Made by a program: the position numbers and the translations under genes
Notes under the pieces: model-generated
Told to the model about the DNA's origin: nothing
The model's input: the letters and a program-made list of their open reading frames with translations, nothing else
The model's database searches: none
Assembly: GCA_023333565.1 (NCBI GenBank)
Contig: JAJKFH010001531.1
Span: 183,295 to 247,294, forward strand
Length of the DNA stretch: 64,000 nucleotides
DNA from: Puffinus mauretanicus
Taxonomy: Eukaryota; Chordata; Aves; Procellariiformes; Procellariidae
Direction: 5' to 3'
Part shown: piece after piece, positions 1-10,738 of the stretch
How the letters are laid out: the number at the start of each line of letters is the position of its first letter
How positions within the stretch are numbered: the first letter of the stretch is position 1

Positions 1-779
1 ATTAGATGGAACAAGAGAGTAGATTCTTAGATGCATTTTAGATTAATTTGTCTGAATTGTTAAACTGCGAGCAACACCTTTATCTTGAAATACAACTTAG
101 GCTTTTATCTTTTTCTTTTCTTGCTTTTTATTTTTTTTCCCTTGCAGAATTCTTATCAATATTTTTGGAAGCATTGTCGACCTTAATTTCAGAAACCTGT
201 CACTCTTAATAGTACATGTACAACACTAGTGAGAAGTACCATTGCTTTGAAAAATATTCAGGCGTTGTATTTGAGCATTGAGCACAGATAGCAGTTCAAC
301 ATATTAACTTGATGGCCTCATACCGTTACGTAAAGAAATATATGCATAATTGAAACCCATGTCTTCCATAGGTTGGAATTCCTAGTCCAGGACTATCCAA
401 GTTTGGACAAAACTAGTCCAGATTGCTATCAGAAAGGATGGGGATATATTCCTGCTTGCTTAAATGCATGTGCGCCGTGGATGCTACTACAAGCTCAAGC
501 CCTTAAAGACCTAGGATCTCATATGGAAGACCACTAATCACAACGAATAACCTTTTTTTTTCCATTGCACTAAGCAAGTGTTCAAGAGCCACCATTAGTG
601 GCTGACCTAGTTTAAGAAATGGGTTTCTGTCTCTGGAAAGGACTGTAGCCATCCCTGCTGCCTGTCTACTTAAAAAAAGAATGATGCAGATTTAATAAGT
701 GTATTTTTTGTTTTACGCACACACAGGTTTTAGTGTAACAGCACCTTTTACCTTAGTTTTGTTTGTCCTTTGCTTTCAG
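1..779 (+). other. EHBP1: intron (3' part), upstream of first visible exon
   Basis: AT-rich intronic sequence ending in the acceptor ttgctttcag at 770-779. I see no coding exon here; the preceding C2-domain exons must be upstream of base 1. It contains one strong acceptor-like tract at 108-147 with no recognisable exon behind it. Confidence 0.8.
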
Positions 780-961
780 GAATCTCCTTCTGGACGCAGA
801 AAAGCACTTGCCACCAGCAGCATCAACATGAAGCAATATGCAAGCCCCATGCCTACACAGACAGATGTCAAGTTAAAATTCAAGCCTTTGTCTAAGAAAG
901 TGGTATCTGCCACACTACAGTTCTCTTTATCTTGTATTTTCCTGAGGGAAGGAAAAGCCAC
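780..961 (+). CDS. EHBP1: EHBP1 exon: end of the N-terminal C2 domain
   Basis: 182-nt exon, entered in phase 0 (first codon gaa, 780-782) and left after two bases of a Thr codon. It encodes the start of the ESPSGRRKALATSS stretch, then SINMKQYASPMP and VKLKFKPLSKKVV, and ends in a beta-strand segment LSCIFLREGKAT. In the family this is the last part of the NT-C2 domain, which associates with membrane lipids. The acceptor is tgctttcag (771-779) and the donor is a perfect gtaagt at 962. Thr is completed by the g at 4413, giving KAT-DEDMQS as in vertebrate EHBP1. The donor is followed within six bases by a duplicated poly-T block (968-1019), which could influence its use. Identity is secure; only the upstream exon is unseen. 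Confidence 0.96.
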
Positions 962-967
962 GTAAGT

Positions 968-1019
968 TGTTGTTTTTTTTTTTTTTTAACCATGTTGTTT
1001 TTTTTTTTTTTTTTAACCA
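968..1019 (+). repeat. two-copy tandem repeat with poly-T core
   Basis: Two head-to-tail units of the form tgttg-(T)n-aacca: 968-992 with a run of 15 T and 993-1019 with a run of 17 T. The block begins six bases into the intron, directly after the 5' splice site of the C2-domain exon. It may be polymorphic in length. Confidence 0.9.
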
Positions 1020-1704
1020 GATAGCCTGCTTTGTGTTGCTTTTCAAAGAATTCTTCGGATAAAGAGCTCTTTCTGTATAGAATGGCAGAATTTGAGAGTA
1101 TCCTTCAGCATACCTATCATTCCTGCCATACTTAGTTTCTTAGCTGAGTAAAAGTCGTTTCTTGCTCTGATTTTAGTCTTGTGTTCTTCAGAGACAAATG
1201 GCTTGTCCTCCACTGTTACAGGCATTTTAATTAACAGCAGCTTAAAAATATCTCCAGGTTTGAAATCAGCAGGAGTATACGTTTGTGTGCGTTTGTGTGT
1301 TCATCCAACAATACCCTTAGCAGACTGCAAGGGAAATGTGGGAAGGAGAACTTATTTCTATTTCACCTATTTATATTTCACAAAGAATGAAAGAAGGACA
1401 ACGCCAGTCATAAGGTGAGAGAGGGTGGAGTCAGAAGTAAGATTTTGGGTTGAACACAAGAACATCCTGTGAAAAGAGTTCAGTTGGGCACTGATTACCA
1501 CTCCCCCTACTCACTCACCTGGTTCTGTCCCTCATTTCAACAGCCTTTGGAGGGCAGAGGATACAGATTATTTTTGCAGATCCTATAACCTCTCCTGCAA
1601 TTTCTGTCAGATTCAGGATGTCAGATGTTGACAACTTCTTGTGGCTGGAGGATGGATCATTTGTCACCCATCCTGTTTTGCTTTTCCTTTCTGTCTCTAG
1701 AATA

Positions 1705-2313
1705 TGGGAATGTGAGAATCGTAGAATTATAGAATCATTTAGGTTGGAAAAGACCTTTAAGATCATCGAGTTCAACCGTAAACCTAGCACTGCCGAGTCC
1801 ACCACTAAACCATGTCTCTAAGCGCCCCATCTACGCATCTTTTAAATACCTGCAATCACCAGGGATGGTGACTCAACCACTTCCCTGGGCAGCCTGTTCC
1901 AGTGCTTGATAACCCTTTCAGTGAATAATTTTTTCCTAATATCCAATCTAAACTCCCCTGGAAACTTGGCGCCGTTTCTTCTTGTCCTATCACTTGTTAC
2001 TTGGGAGAAGAGACTGACACCCACCTCGTTATATCCTTTTAGGTAGTTGTAGAGAGCAATAAGGTCTCCCCTCAGCCTCCTTTCCTCCAGGCTAAACAAC
2101 CCCAGTTCCCTCAGCTGCTTCTCATCAGACTTGTTCTCCAGGCCCTTCACCAGCTTCGTTGCCCTTCTCTGGACACGCTCCAGCACCTCGATGTCCTTCT
2201 TGTAGTGAGGGGCCCAAAACTGAACACAGTATTTGAGGTGCACCCTCACCAGTGCCGAGTGCAGGGGGACAATCACTCCCCTAGTCCTGCCGGCCACACT
2301 ATTTCTGATACAA
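1705..2313 (-). mobile_element. CR1 LINE, 5'-truncated, minus orientation
   Basis: The element reads on the minus strand, with its 3' end at about 1705-1735, where the reverse complement carries the avian CR1 tail of near-octamer ATTCTA(T/C)(A/G) repeats, preceded by the familiar CR1 3' end (taggttggaaaagacctt on +). Upstream in element direction a stop-free frame of 151 residues (2297-1842) encodes the C-terminal part of CR1 ORF2: [52 protein letters not shown] and [20 protein letters not shown]. The frame is lost by a small length change close to its end, giving stop taa at 1842. The 5' truncation at about 2313 is typical of LINE insertion. No target-site duplication is obvious, as expected for CR1. 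Not functional. Confidence 0.95.
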
Positions 2314-2946
2314 ATGGCAGAACAGAAAAGGGTAGATGGGGAAACTACTGCTCTAGTGGTTCTTTTACCTCTTTTAAAATTTCTTTTTCGCCAAAAAAGG
2401 CTAACAGTTTACTTCTAGCTTTCAGTATTCTGAATGCACTTGTAGACATTGCCCACAAGTGCCCCCAAACTGTTGCATGAACAGCTTTCCAGACTGCCAT
2501 GTTATGGCATACATTTTGACACAAAAAGTTGATTTAACCTGTTGGTTATCAAAACAGGAAGATGAAACCTTGAGAATTTTGCATGAACAGAAAGGTCTTT
2601 CTGACTTCTTGATAGTTACTTATTTTATATTTATTATTATTAATACTTTTTATATTATAGAAGTACTTAGTTGTCTTATGTAACTGCAGGTTCTGTAGTG
2701 CTGATTACTTTAAATACACAGACTAGCAAATGATTGCCCCAAACAACTTCTGATTTTAACAGTATGTTAGATCACTGAGTTTAATCCCATGTTTTAAGTG
2801 CCTCTGTGTTTCTGTGCAGATTTGAGGCATGATTAGTATGTCATTTTTATTCCTATAAGTGGTACCTTTAAAATAATTTGTATAGTTCTCTTGGCATTGT
2901 TAGGCACAAAATCTGTGCTTCTGATTTTATCATGATCAACTTCAAA

Positions 2947-3645
2947 GAAGATAGAATAATTCAGGTCGGAAGGGACCTGTAGAGGTAGGTAGTGCAGCCT
3001 CCTGCTTAAGGCAGTCAGCTGTGTGATCAGACCAGTTTGCTCTGGGTCTTTATCCCACTGGGGCTTGAAAACCCCCAAGAATGGAGAGTGCACAGCCTCT
3101 CTGGGCAACCCATCCCACCGCTTGTTGATGACCGTTCCTACTTTTTTCTCACGTCAGAGCAGAACCTCTCTGGTTTCAGTCTATGTTTGCTGCCTGTCAT
3201 CCTCCTGCCTTGTACCGCTGTCTTCTCAGCAACGTCCTCATAGGTGCTGGCAGGCTGCTGCTAGGTCCTCCCGAAGCCATCTCTTCTCCAGGCTCAACAA
3301 GTCCATTTCCCTCAGCCTTTCTTTGTAGGGCAAGCGCTCCAGCTCCCAACCATCTCAATGGCCCGCTGCTGGTGTTGCTCCAGTTTACCAACACCTTTTC
3401 CTGTACTGTGAGACCCAATACTGGACAAAGTACCTTAGATGCAGTCCAATGAACTTCAAGTAAATGAGGGTCATGACTTCCCTCAGACTACTGCTTGTGG
3501 TCCTGTTTTAATGCATCTCAGGATGCTGTTTGCCTCCTTTGGCTGCCAGGGCATGGTGCCGGCTCTCCTTGGGCTTGCTCTCCACCAAGATTGCCAGACC
3601 GTTTTCAGCAGAGGTGCTCTCTAGCCAGGCCATCCCCAATAGCTA
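2947..3645 (-). mobile_element. older CR1 LINE fragment, minus orientation
   Basis: The + strand shows the reverse complement of a CR1 3' region: aattcaggtcggaagggacc near 2957-2977, the 'tctctgggcaacccatccca' type segment near 3098-3117, 'ctcttctccaggctcaaca' near 3282-3300, 'ctggacaaagtacc' near 3421 and 'gctctccaccaagattgcc' near 3578-3597. All follow the order expected for the end of ORF2 and the 3' UTR. Divergence is clearly higher than in the copy at 1705-2313, and all frames are interrupted. It probably belongs to an older CR1 subfamily. Confidence 0.88.
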
Positions 3646-3855
3646 AAAAGAAATTTGATTAATCATCTCAATAAACCTATTGAAATGGTTTTAAAAGAGA
3701 AGAGGTGAGACTGCTGTTGGTTCAAGAATGACATCATATACTTCAAAAATCTTGGTTTTTTTATGAAACAAATGTAGAACATCCATTTCTCTGCGTCTTT
3801 GCCTGCTGTCATCTATTCATCAAACATATATTTGCTATGAAAGATACAGTTATAT

Positions 3856-3904
3856 GAAAGAGATATATATATAGAGAGAGATATATATATATAAAAAAAA
3901 AAAG
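3856..3904. repeat. AT/GA-rich simple repeat
   Basis: Alternating (ta)n and (ag)n stretches followed by a 12-base A run; a low-complexity microsatellite within the intron. Confidence 0.85.
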
Positions 3905-4412
3905 ATACAGTCAAGTAAGAATTGAAATTGGCCATTGATATGTAATGGGTTTTTATCTCCTTAATGAATTCAAATATTGAGAAAAGGGATTTTAATTTCT
4001 GTAACAGTGTCAGGAGTTCTGAATGAATGTAGTAATAGGTGCCACATGCAGCATATAGACAGTAGGTCTGACCAAGCATTTTCACTTCAACCAAAGGAGA
4101 TCAGATAAGTGTTTACTACCATTTCTGGGCTGGTTTAAAATTTTGAGAAGCAGTCGTTAAATTGACTCTGCACGGCAGGGCTGTTTTTACCCTTTCGAAT
4201 TTTGTTAATACAAAACTTTCCCTTCAGAAATTAATATACATGAGTGTATTAATTTTGTTCTTTCACTATATTCAAGATCAGATCTGAGATCAGAGACCTC
4301 CCTGAAAAAAAGAAAGCATAAAAATATTTAAAGGATTTTTAATAATGCAGCAGTGTCAGGTGTGGTATTAACAGTCTGCATTTTAATGCCTGGTTTGAAA
4401 TTTGTTATTTAG

Positions 4413-4552
4413 GGATGAAGACATGCAAAGCCTGGCTAGTTTGATGAGTATGAAACAAGCTGATATTGGAAATCTAGATGATTTTGAGGAAGACAATGAA
4501 GAAGATGAAGAAAACAGAGTGAATCAAGAGGAAAAGGCTGCAAAAATTACAG
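4413..4552 (+). CDS. EHBP1: EHBP1 exon: acidic linker after the C2 domain
   Basis: 140-nt exon entered after two bases of a codon (g completes Thr) and left after one base (g of Glu). It encodes DEDMQSLASLMSMKQADIG, then an acidic stretch NLDDFEEDNEEDEEN and RVNQEEKAAKIT, matching vertebrate EHBP1 almost residue for residue. The region is probably disordered and joins the C2 domain to the NPF region. The acceptor is ttatttag (4405-4412). The donor is cag|gttggt at 4553, which departs from the gtaagt consensus at +3 and +4 and looks weak. The next exon begins aa, completing Glu. Splicing directly to 11442 would also keep the frame, since that exon begins ag and again gives Glu. Confidence 0.95.
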
Positions 4553-6929
4553 GTTGGTTTTGCCACACAGATGGTAAAATATAGTTCCCTTTGCTAATTG
4601 CCGGTTGTGTTCTGTGGGTTTTATCCTTCTGCTATATTTGTATTTAATTTTAAACAACCCAAACCAAAACAAAATTTAGGATAGTTTGATTGAAGAGGGA
4701 CCCATCTATAACTCAACAAAGTTCAATATTTGTGAATTTAAGAGCACTGATTTATGTGTGTGTGTGTGTCCTGTTTTTAGGAGAGAATACACTAAGTAGG
4801 TAGCATTTTAGGGAAGCAAAGACCCAGTGTGAACAGAGGAGTAAAAAGATGGAGGGAAAGGGTCAGTGAGCAAGAAGGCAAGAGGATGTGCTGAAGTGAA
4901 ATAATGAAGACAGTTTGTGAGAATAACTGCGAAATGAGTTGTGCCATGGGTAGGTGCTGAGGTTCTGCTCAATGACATGATAATTCTAGGCAGCGTACTT
5001 CTGCCTTTTGGTTGGGGAATGTCTCATGGAAATGAAATCAGGAGTCTGTTAAAGGACTTTAAGAGAATTTGATAGTAAGGTTGTTTGAAGTGAGACAGTA
5101 TAACTACATTTGAATTGCTTCCTGAAAATGCTTAGTGTGTCCAGGATAGCTGAACTAATCGATGCAAGTCAGCTGAGGATGTGACGATGTTAAATTGTTG
5201 GTGGACATCATTATGTAGTACTGCTCCAGATGAGTTCTGTAGGAACTCTTAGTGTAAAAGAATCAGGAAAGGACAAATGAACTTCTGGTGCCAGCCTTCA
5301 AGCCTGCCAGTGCTCTTTAAAAATGTCTGTTGAACCTTCTCTAAGGTGGGGAAGAGCATCCCAAGCAGAGAAGTGAATTGTCAAATCTGTTCTTGAAAAT
5401 CCTGAGGAGCATTGGTTCGGTGTTAGGAAACATCAGTTACATCTCTTCTTTTCAAGCTTTCGTTGGAATCGAAAGGTTCAGCCTGAAGCAGTTATTACTT
5501 AGTTATATTTAGTGTTGTGAAAGGGTGCAAATATGTTTTCTCTACGCTTAAATATTCAATTAAACATTTTGTACCCTGACCAAATCTCTACTTATACTGT
5601 ATGTGTCTGGCATAGACCAGATTGGAAAGTCCAGAATGAAATATTTGAGAGACAGAGGTAATGTATTCTTGGTCAGGGGGTGGAGAAATACCAGTCTGGT
5701 CACACTGAAATCATTCTGCAAAGTCTTCCTCTCCTTTACAAGTGTAACCAGAATAATTCAGGTGCATGTTAGAACACCAAACAAAACCTGACATATTCAC
5801 CAAGGCGATCCGATAAGCACAGAGAAGACAAGGGAGAAGATAAAGGAGAGGCTACGTGAAGTCTATATAAACTATTGTGCAGACACGTTTTATTAAGGTA
5901 TGCCCAGATACTGCACTGAGGACTCCTACGGAAAACCCATGTGCAGGACAATGGTTGAAAAGCAGCAGATCTTGCTCCTCAACTTTATTGATTTTGCAGC
6001 ATTCAGCATCTAAACAAGCCAACAAATGATTCCTGAACAAGCAAAAAGCTGATGTAGATTATTCTAGCCTGTCCACTATCCTTTGGCTACATAGTGAACA
6101 TCCCTGGAGATAGATGGGGAAGGGTGAGCTGTCTGATGTGCAACACAGGGTCCTAGCTCGAGTTCTTTTAGAGGCATTTCAGCTTTTCCATTTGTTTTGT
6201 AAAGGCCAAAATTATCTGTTCTAAGCAAATATTACAATACCTACTTGAAAGGCAGAAGCAATAAATACTTCTGAACTCATTGTTCAGCCTGTTTTGATAC
6301 TGTTTTCTAGTGATACAAGATGGGAGGGTTGGGTTGGGTTTTTTGTAGATGCATCGTTAAGGGAACCTGAGGGGGGAAAGGTCAGCCTTGGACTTTTTCT
6401 TCTTGTGTTGACTACAACAGCTGAGTTGCGTCGTTAGCCTGGCTAACTTTTCCCACGTTAGACAAGGAGAGGGATGAGAGGGATGTTGAAGGAGAATGAG
6501 TGTATGTAGTTTCCCAAGCAAATGGGAGAACATAAAACATAGGACAGTAAATAAACATTAATAAATAAAAGGTAAAGGGTCTATTTCAACATGTGTTCAA
6601 GACTGATTTCACTGGCAGTTGGAGTGACTCCTGTAATAAATATAATGAATGGGGAAAACTAATAAAACACAAGGAGAAGAACTGAGGAACCAAGGCAGAA
6701 AGAGGTAGGAATCATTGTAGAAAAATAGGAAGAAATATAGAAAGAAGGAAATGGAACAAAACTGATGTAATGAAGTACTCTTTCTAAAATTTCTTTCAAA
6801 AATAATTGTGTTCACAGAATCCCGTAAAGTTAATTGAGGAAGTTACATAACTCTTTTGAAAGCTTGCTGCTCCCAACATTTTCTCATCTGTTGCCACGTT
6901 AGGGTGTTGGCAGCTGAGCGAGCTGGAAT

Positions 6930-7090
6930 GCCTTCACTGACTCAGAGTCCCCTGAGGCAAATCACTTCGCCTTGGTGCGCCTGCTTTCCCAACTGTAAAA
7001 TGGGGATACTGGCTATAACTACTTCACAGGAACGATGGGAGTATTACATGGTTAATGTTTGTAAGCGAGCTTTGGAAAAGCAAAGTGCAA
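6930..7090 (+). mobile_element. MIR-like SINE core
   Basis: The order of segments follows the MIR consensus: 'gaggcaaatcacttcgcc' (6954-6971), 'tttcccaactgtaaaatgggg' type segment (6985-7005), 'actacttcacagg' (7019-7031), 'ttaatgtttgtaagcgag' (7052-7069). The tRNA-like head is not convincing. An old amniote CORE-SINE. Confidence 0.75.
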
Positions 7091-7394
7091 GTAGTAAAGC
7101 AGAAGGGATTATTATCTTACTCAAGGTCTTCTCACAGAAACGTTGGATGACTTGATGACTGAGATAATGTCATTCTCAAGCCACAGCTACAGGAGCTGCT
7201 GCAAATCTTTATCACAGACACTGTTCCTTTTTGCAGCGTACAAATTAACAAAAGTTAATTAATTTTTCTATTGGGCCCAAAGTTACAGTTTTTATAGATG
7301 AATAAATATATCCACCACAAGGAGAACAAAAGAGACCTGCTGAATGGGGCTCTAGATGGTGCAGGTGAGTTAGGAAATGCTGCTTCTCTTCCTT

Positions 7395-7510
7395 GATGTG
7401 TTGCCTAACTTTGGGTAAGTATCTGTGCCTCGCTTTCTTCAGCTATGAAATAAGTGGCGCAATACTGACCTACCTCAAAAGCACTGTGGAGTTTGGTGTG
7501 GTCAACATGC
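7395..7510 (+). mobile_element. second MIR-like SINE core, degraded
   Basis: Shows 'ctttgggtaagtatctgtgcc' type segment (7410-7430), then 'ttcttcagctatgaaata' (7435-7452) and 'aatactgacctacctcaaa' (7461-7479), in the order expected for MIR, more decayed than its neighbour. Supported only by eye. Confidence 0.6.
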
Positions 7511-10500
7511 GAGCTGTTGCCATACAACTGACCTTAAGATCAGACTGAAAGATGTTTTCCATTCAAAGCGCTGCTTTCATTTTTAAAAAAATCTCCCTCC
7601 ATCTCAGACTTTTCCCCTTCCTTCCCAATATTTCTTGTTTAAATTTTTCATGTGTAAAAGCTGTATCTCTACTTAACTGTTCTGTTTTATGTGAACTTGA
7701 AAATGATGTTTGTAGCCATGAAATACGTTTCAAATATTTTGCTTCTACACTATTAATATAGATGAATTCAAACCTCCCAGAATTATCTTGTCCTTAGTCT
7801 TCAGTTGAAGACAAGGCATCCTAGTGAACTTGAAGAAGTGTGGCTTATAAATCACAAACTTAGGGTAGTAATAAATACATTGCTTCTCTTAATGTTTTAA
7901 TTGATACTTAGAGCCTCATGCTGAAGTTGATAGTTATCTCCTGCTCCATCTGCGCAGGAGCACGGTGGCTGTCCTGGGGCGCCACATGGACTCAGCAATG
8001 TGCCCATGTGCTACCTATTGCAGGAGTCTGAATCCCACTATATTTCAAGAGCAGGCTTCTGGACAGCAATATGTGTAACTCTTTCTTGCCATTTGCAAAA
8101 CCATACCTCCCCTGTAAACTTCTGATACCTTTAATCTTCTTTGTCAGTAGCACCAAGCTTCTTAAAAAAACCAAAAAGAGCAAGAGAGAAGAATGAAAAA
8201 AAAAAACCCAATGATTTATATGACATACTTGTAGAACAAGCTAATATATGTTCGTAGATAATGAGATTTATAGAAGATAATATAGGACATAAATCTCCAA
8301 CCTACCATTTCCACACTCCAAAATATGACACAAACCATTTAATATTGTAATGAGAAACATTGTAGTGCATACAGGTGTTTAGGTTGGCAGATGGGTCCAG
8401 GTGATTCAGACCACATCAAAGAATTCCCTCTTTTTAAAGCTCTGAACTTAATTTGTTATTTTCTGACAATAAAAACGGAATTGTAATTGTTTTGATTTTT
8501 TTTCACATGCTGGCATAATAAATTGTAAATCATGTCAGCATCTCAGCCTGTTTTAAACTAGTAATTCGTTTGTACTAGTGTTTTATAAGGTCAACTCTGT
8601 TTTATTTGAGTACAGCAAGGTATTTTCCATTGTGTGTATCTTGAGTCTTAAAAATTCCCAGAAGATAATATTATATTGTTCAGCTCTCTAAGGTGTATAT
8701 ATGATTTTATACTGAGAAAGTTAAGAGTTTTGGGGCAGTTTTGGTTATTTTTTAGGACTATAGTCTTGTTTGTTGCTAAAAATGAGGAAGTGAGGATGGT
8801 GAAATTAACTCTGTGTCGATAGATATAAATGTAATCCCATCTAAGCAGATTTTTGCTTTAAGGTCAAGAATAGTTAGGAGGTGCGGTTAAGAGGAATTCT
8901 GCTGTGGCTTTGTCATTGTCAGCATAGATTTTGTCCAATAGGTATTGGCAGAATAGATCATTTCACTTGGCAATTTGCGAATTGGCATATCTTTGCAAAG
9001 CAGTTTAAATTTGGAAAAGAAGTTGTTAACCATACGACTGAAATATTTTCAGGTTCTGGACTCTGCTTTTGGTTTCCGGTTCTTTATGCTGTCTGTGAAG
9101 GCATGAAATTAAGAGTTGTGTCAGTGTGTCAACTGGTGAAGGTGTTGCCCTGTGAAAAAGCATGAGTCCCCCCTTCTAGGAAGTTCTGGCTGGCTGTGGG
9201 CACCAACATAAGTTGGGACAGTCACAATACTATTCAATTTTCACCTCAGCCTGATATCTTGCTCCTTGTAACTAGTTCATAGAATGAAGATTACTGTGTG
9301 AGTGTCAGTGACAAATGTTTGCTTTCCCAAACAAAAGCCATAGGATAAAAAGTCAAGTTCAAAACAGCAGCGAACTAAAAGCGTTAAAAGAAGTAACTTC
9401 TTGTGTACACAAAAAATTGACGTTTAAGGGAAATCCAAGAATGATTGGCATGAGAAGTGTGCAGTAAAGGCATCTATGTAGCTTTAACTTCACTGGTGAC
9501 ACCAGAAGACATCATCCATTTATTTCATTGGGAAAAGACAGGAGATGAAAAAACCTGTCAGAGGGGCAATGATATTCAACAAGCAGGATCATCTCTCCTG
9601 CACAGGTTTCTCCTGCCTGTTTGTCGCTGGAAGGACGAGGAAGGCTGTCCCCTCTCCACTGAAACCTATGCTTGAGGTCTTTCAGAGATGCCTCAGGCTC
9701 AATCCCCATTACTACAGAAGCTGCATTTGTCAGATGCTGTGGATAGGACTGCTTTAGCGGGGGATCAGAGAGGAATTTTTCCCCTTGGGGCAGAAGCCAC
9801 TAAGACCTGGTTGGTTTTTGCTTCTTTCTTTTCTTCCAGAATTATGGAGGCATCAATGTCTTGGCTAGAATTAAACATTAATACATTTTAAAAATTATTA
9901 GTTCATGGCAATTCAGAGCTCTCCACTATGGATAGAAGGTGAAATAGGATTTTACCAAACAGTAAGGTCTTACTTGCATAGCATTACAGTGGCAAATTCG
10001 ACCAATATATACGTTCAGTATGCATTCTCATAGCACAGTACTTATGATATCTTTTAGAACTATTAGATAAATTCAACTCGTCATAGGTCAGAATTTAATG
10101 GTGACTGATTGTAAATGTTAACCAATCAGACTGTTTGTGTATAAATAAATAAACTACATTAAATGCATGTGTATGCATTAGTTTTCTGTAGCTTTGAGGG
10201 TTTGAGAAGGAGGTAAATTGTTCTGGGGATGTTTTGTGTGGATTGGCAATGGTTTAAAATTCAGGTTTTCTTCACGAGCAGGAGAAGTCTTTAAATTATA
10301 TCTAGTACATCTAAGTTTTGAACTGATGTGTGTACTCATCCTCATAAAACTAATTACTGTCGCTGACACCAGGAATCTGGCAAGGTTTTGTTTATGTCTG
10401 TTAGCTGGGTTTCTTGTTAAATTATCACTGAAACGCCTATACAGTTGCTTTACTGCAGGTATATCATTGTAAGGACTCGTTCTAAGTGTATTCTTTTAAT

Positions 10501-10511
10501 TAACTCTAAGT

Positions 10512-10558
10512 GTCTTCTCTTTTCCCCCCTCTCCCTTATTCTCTCTCTCTCTTTCTAG
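10512..10558 (+). promoter_or_regulatory. competing 3' splice-site-like tract upstream of the 105-nt exon
   Basis: A long pyrimidine run with a (ct)n core ends in ttctag at 10553-10558. It is stronger by eye than the real acceptor tract. The 75 nt from here to the real acceptor AG (10632-10633) contain no other AG. Using the upstream site would add 75 nt with an in-frame taa (10588-10590), so it would be non-productive. Confidence 0.6.
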
Positions 10559-10633
10559 TAACAATGTTCATTCCACTTCTGTTTCATTAAATGCCCTTGC
10601 CTTACGTTTGTCTTGACTGGCTTCTATTTACAG

Positions 10634-10738
10634 AAATTGTAAACCAGTTGAATGCTCTGAGCAGCTTAGATGAAGATCAAGATGACTGCATAAAGCGAGC
10701 AAATATGCCTTCAGCTAAATCAGCCAGTTCCTCTGAAG
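10634..10738 (+). CDS. EHBP1: EHBP1 exon: symmetric 105-nt exon, probably alternatively spliced
   Basis: 105 nt, phase 1 at both ends, so skipping it removes exactly 35 residues without a frameshift. It encodes EIVNQLNALSSLDEDQDD, then CIKRANMPSAKSASSSE, matching vertebrate EHBP1. My recollection, unchecked here, is that mammalian EHBP1 isoforms differ by about this segment. The acceptor is ttctatttacag (10622-10633). The donor is gaag|gtctat at 10739, weak because it lacks A at +3 and G at +5. Its opening motif E-I-V-N-Q-L-N resembles the opening of the following exon (E-L-I-N-K-L-N). The Ser-rich end (SAKSASSS) is a plausible phosphorylation site, by inference only. Confidence 0.94.

Larger units (their letters stand above)
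962..4412 (+). other. EHBP1: intron, 3.45 kb
   Basis: Runs from donor gtaagt (962) to acceptor ttatttag (4405-4412). It holds two separate CR1 LINE copies in minus orientation (1705-2313 and 2947-3645), a poly-T tandem duplication (968-1019) and an AT/GA simple repeat near 3850-3905. The remainder (about 1030-1700, 2314-2946, 3650-4400) looks like unique intron with nothing else recognisable. Confidence 0.9.
4553..10633 (+). other. EHBP1: intron, 6.1 kb
   Basis: Donor gttggt at 4553, acceptor ctatttacag ending at 10633. It contains a short (gt)n run near 4754-4769, two MIR-like SINE cores (6930-7090, 7395-7510) and a strong competing acceptor at 10557-10558. Otherwise (4600-6900, 7550-10480) I see nothing but unique AT-rich intron and short chance reading frames. 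Confidence 0.88.

Noticed and set aside
9820..9870. Acceptor-like tract ttcttttcttccag followed by atggaggcatcaatg
   Set aside because: The frame reaches a stop quickly, does not match EHBP1 and has no donor; treated as chance.
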